Assembly (NCBI RefSeq): GCF_020667895.1
Contig: NZ_JAFMPS010000004.1
Location: forward strand, 1 to 64,000
From: Alcanivorax sp. 1008
GTDB lineage: Bacteria; Pseudomonadota; Gammaproteobacteria; Pseudomonadales; Alcanivoracaceae
Length of the DNA: 64,000 nt
Direction of reading: 5' to 3'
Part shown: positions 61,712 through 64,000 of the stretch, piece after piece
Layout: each line of letters starts with the position of its first letter
How positions within the stretch are numbered: position 1 is the stretch's first letter
Notes under the pieces: model-generated
Told to the model about the DNA's origin: nothing
What the model saw: only the letters and a program-made list of their open reading frames with translations
The model's database searches: none
Translations under genes and position numbers: made by a program

Positions 61712-63119
61712 ATCCGCACCATGGGTTTGTCTGGGGTTTTTTATTGCCTACCTGCTTATCCACCTGACACTTCAGCATGATGAACTGGAGCGTCAGCAGG
61801 ACATGGCAGACTGGTATCAGCAAAGCGGCCTGTTTGAGCTGGAGTGGGAAAACTATATTTCCTGGCTGCGTATTAGCGGGCAGATCAGCAAAGCCGAGAC
61901 GCTGGAACAAGCTCGCGGCAATGGGGACAGCATTACAGTTTTCCGGGCAATGGCCTTTGACCCGGCCTTTGAAGCTGAAAACCAACTGCGCGGCGACCAG
62001 TATTGGGACTATCAGCAGATGGAAAAGTGGCGTGGAATGCGCGACGCATTCCGCGAACGGTCCAGTGAGCTACCCGGCGTGAAAGCAGGGCTCAACCCCT
62101 CGGCACCACGCCCATCCACCTACCTTACCTGGCATTTTCTACATGAAAATCTGTGGATCTGGATGGTGGCACTGCTGGTTGCCATGCCCTTCGCCTGGCC
62201 TGTAGAAAAGGAACTTGGCCATGGCAAAACTGCGGTGCTGTGGATCGTCACCGGAGTAGTGAGCGGACTCATCTATGTTGCCTTCCTGTCCTCCCGGTAT
62301 CTTCCCCTAACCGGTAGCACGCCAATGGCCGCGGGACTCATTGGCATGTATGTGGGGCTATTCGGGTTACGCAAGCTGGATTTTCTATGGTTCGATCCAC
62401 GTCAGAAAAAAATACGTAGCACTGCTTTGCCCGCCGCTGTAATTACGCCTTTGTTTTTTATCCTGCCGGTTTATGAAACCCTGTCCGGCGGCTCCGCAGC
62501 TCATGTATGGGTGGCACAGATAGGCGCCCTATTGGCAGGTGCCGGCCTGGTTCATCTGGCGCGTCAGGCGGAAGTGCGTGGCGCAGAACAGCAAGTTGAT
62601 GAAACAGATGACAGCGAGCGGCAGCTCCGTCAAAAACTGACCTCGGCCTGGGCATCAATGTCGGCCATGGCATTTCGCGATGCAGAACAGCAGTTCGAAG
62701 CGGCCATGCAGATGGATCCAAATCAGTTCCTGCCGCTGACCGGGCTGTATCAGATCCGCAAACTGACACCGGAATCGGATAGCTTTCATCAAACCGCCCG
62801 GCAAGTACTGGACGCAGACATCAGCGATGAAGGGCTGCTGCGCCAGCAATATAATATTTATCGAGACTATGTGAAGCGCTTGGACAGCGATGAGCAGATA
62901 CCACTGGAAACCCGAGTGCGATTGATCGCCAATTTGAGCAAGCTGGGCGAAACAAAGGAGGCCGATCGACTGGCAACGGTTATCGAGAAACAGGGCGACA
63001 GACACCCGATGCTTGGCAAATCACTGTCACTACTGGCGCAAGCGTTAAGCAATAGTAATCAAGCGCGCAGCAACCACTTGAAAATGCTTGCCGTCAGACT
63101 TACCGAAGAATCCGTCTAG
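61674..63119 (+). CDS. Rhomboid-fold membrane protein without catalytic residues, TPR-like tail
   Basis: A 481-aa protein. One N-terminal helix (about 15-35), a soluble segment, then a six-helix rhomboid-type core at about 148-305, where FLHENLWIW and PVEKELG resemble the HxxxH and PVExxLG region of rhomboids. The serine motif GxSG is replaced by GSTP (214-217), the catalytic His of AHxxG is Gln (AQIG, Q282), and the oxyanion His/Asn of helix 2 are absent. The C-terminal roughly 170 residues (AFRDAEQQFEAAMQMDPNQ on) look like TPR repeats. A pseudoprotease is the best reading. GGGGAG precedes the ATG, and it overlaps corC. Confidence 0.8.
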   Translation: MIPKPATETTGLKSAPWVCLGFFIAYLLIHLTLQHDELERQQDMADWYQQSGLFELEWENYISWLRISGQISKAETLEQARGNGDSITVFRAMAFDPAFEAENQLRGDQYWDYQQMEKWRGMRDAFRERSSELPGVKAGLNPSAPRPSTYLTWHFLHENLWIWMVALLVAMPFAWPVEKELGHGKTAVLWIVTGVVSGLIYVAFLSSRYLPLTGSTPMAAGLIGMYVGLFGLRKLDFLWFDPRQKKIRSTALPAAVITPLFFILPVYETLSGGSAAHVWVAQIGALLAGAGLVHLARQAEVRGAEQQVDETDDSERQLRQKLTSAWASMSAMAFRDAEQQFEAAMQMDPNQFLPLTGLYQIRKLTPESDSFHQTARQVLDADISDEGLLRQQYNIYRDYVKRLDSDEQIPLETRVRLIANLSKLGETKEADRLATVIEKQGDRHPMLGKSLSLLAQALSNSNQARSNHLKMLAVRLTEESV

Positions 63120-63129
63120 GTTCACTGGA

Positions 63130-63150
63130 GCGCCGGCTGCTAACCGGCGC
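63130..63150. terminator. Hairpin between convergent genes
   Basis: GCGCCGG and CCGGCGC pair around CTGCTAA, overlapping the stop of the last gene. No T-tract on either side; it may act as a weak bidirectional terminator. Confidence 0.35.
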
Positions 63151-64000
63151 CTGCCAGACCAAGCTCTGAGCGACATTGGCCTGCGATTTCACGAATCCGG
63201 TTGTCCGCCCGGTAGCGTGTTTCCACAAACCGGATATATTGCTCGGCCTTGGCAGGCAACTTGAACTCCGTGGCCAACAGTCGGGCAAGGAATAGATATG
63301 CCTCCGGAATGCCCGGCCAAGTGGGCGCCCGCTTGTGAATATCCAGCAACAAATTCACCGCCACCTTGGGCTGCCCCTGCTCGGCATAAAGCTGTGCCAT
63401 TTCCCAAGTCATCTGCACCGTATTGGGCTTGAATGCCGGGTCAATTTCGCGGCAGCGCCGTAACAGGTCTATGGCCCGGGTGGGGTGTTTGTTGTTTAGC
63501 AGCACCTTAAGGTAATTGTCAGCGAACTCCAGCTGCTCCTGCCGTCGCCCCAGCGCATCCAACAGACGTTCGTACTGCTCATTGAATTGCAGTGAGTCCT
63601 TATGTTTTTCCAGCTTGGCTTTGTACATGTTAACCAGCTTGTCAAAACGCCCCTCGCGAATCATGACTGCTTGCCGACGCTCCTCTTCCGGCCGGCGGCT
63701 GCGCCGACGGCGCTGGGCCCCTTCACTCAACGACTGTGACTCATAGCCAAGATTCTTTTGGTGGCGACAGATCAGATAACCGCTCAGATGAATGGTAACC
63801 AGCCACAACCAACCGATAATCAAAGCGGCCACGGGCCAGGACAGAAATCCCGGAAGTAGATCGTAGGCAATACTGATAAAAATGGCGCTGGCGGTGTGCA
63901 GGAAAAACATCACCGCAGCCATAGCCGGATATTCGAGACCCAACGCCAGTAACGTTGCCAGCCAGCGCTGAGGGGTAAACAACGCGCTCAACACATTGCC
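63140..64000 (-). CDS. TPR-containing membrane protein (5' end outside the window)
   Basis: At least 287 codons are visible. Two hydrophobic segments at about residues 20-45 and 50-75 of the visible part are followed by a basic linker (QRRRRSRRPEEERR) and a C-terminal run of helical tetratricopeptide-like repeats (KHPTRAIDLLRRCREIDPAFKPN, MAQLYAEQGQPKVAVNLLLDIHKRAP, AYLFLARLLATEFKLPAKAEQYI). An in-frame GTG at 63994 is the first start-like codon, but the frame is open to the window end, so the true start is probably beyond it. Convergent with the rhomboid-like gene. Confidence 0.75.
   Translation of the reverse strand, partial: GNVLSALFTPQRWLATLLALGLEYPAMAAVMFFLHTASAIFISIAYDLLPGFLSWPVAALIIGWLWLVTIHLSGYLICRHQKNLGYESQSLSEGAQRRRRSRRPEEERRQAVMIREGRFDKLVNMYKAKLEKHKDSLQFNEQYERLLDALGRRQEQLEFADNYLKVLLNNKHPTRAIDLLRRCREIDPAFKPNTVQMTWEMAQLYAEQGQPKVAVNLLLDIHKRAPTWPGIPEAYLFLARLLATEFKLPAKAEQYIRFVETRYRADNRIREIAGQCRSELGLAGAG

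Overview
The window looks like ordinary chromosome from a marine-type gammaproteobacterium, GC-rich (by eye), with dense operons. The mix of housekeeping blocks (rapA; miaB-ybeZ-ybeY-corC; rhlB; an aa3-type cytochrome oxidase cluster) with a Baeyer-Villiger-type monooxygenase cluster and many exported proteins resembles Alcanivoracaceae and relatives. That placement is an inference from gene content, not from a marker phylogeny. I found no rRNA, tRNA, CRISPR array, insertion sequence or prophage.

Layout. 1-3 kb: two co-oriented exported proteins, one carrying a long thrombospondin-type-3 calcium-binding repeat array whose signal-peptide region is out of frame with the body. 3-8.2 kb: alpha/beta hydrolase, LuxR regulator, SDR, flavin monooxygenase and divergent TetR regulator, a likely ketone/alcohol catabolic module with a clear TetR-type operator. 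8.2-13.1 kb: GH26-like exported protein, tandem Crp/Fnr paralogues, two exported unknowns. 13.2-18.9 kb: 1-Cys peroxiredoxin, glutathione-peroxidase homologue, small basic protein, dienelactone hydrolase, RapA. 19-28.6 kb: cytochrome c oxidase (ctaC-ctaD-ctaG-ctaE on the minus strand) and its assembly and heme-A genes (SURF1, a Sco-like protein, ctaA, ctaB on the plus strand). 28.7-45 kb: LemA/M48 protease pair, membrane cold-shock protein, GGDEF-EAL protein, START/PlsC/SDR lipid genes, RhlB, OmpW, PIN-PhoH, C92 hydrolase, M14 peptidase, lipoprotein and a TorF-type porin. 45.3-55.6 kb: urtABCDE, a GntR regulator and urea carboxylase. 55.8-57.8 kb: nuclease-fold protein, PCu(A)C and SCO copper chaperones. 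57.9-64 kb: miaB, ybeZ, ybeY, corC, a rhomboid-like TPR protein, and a TPR membrane protein cut by the window end.

The most coherent functional unit is a nitrogen-scavenging locus. Very good sigma-54 promoter matches lie directly upstream of both the urea carboxylase gene and the TorF porin gene. NtrC-like half-sites lie upstream of the porin promoter. A GntR-type palindrome sits between the sigma-54 start site and the carboxylase start codon. Together these suggest an outer-membrane-to-cytoplasm urea (or related amide) route: porin, UrtA, UrtBCDE, carboxylase. The allophanate hydrolase expected to complete it is absent from the window. The second notable item is a rhomboid-fold protein in the ybeY-corC operon that has lost its catalytic Ser and His and carries a TPR-like C-terminus.
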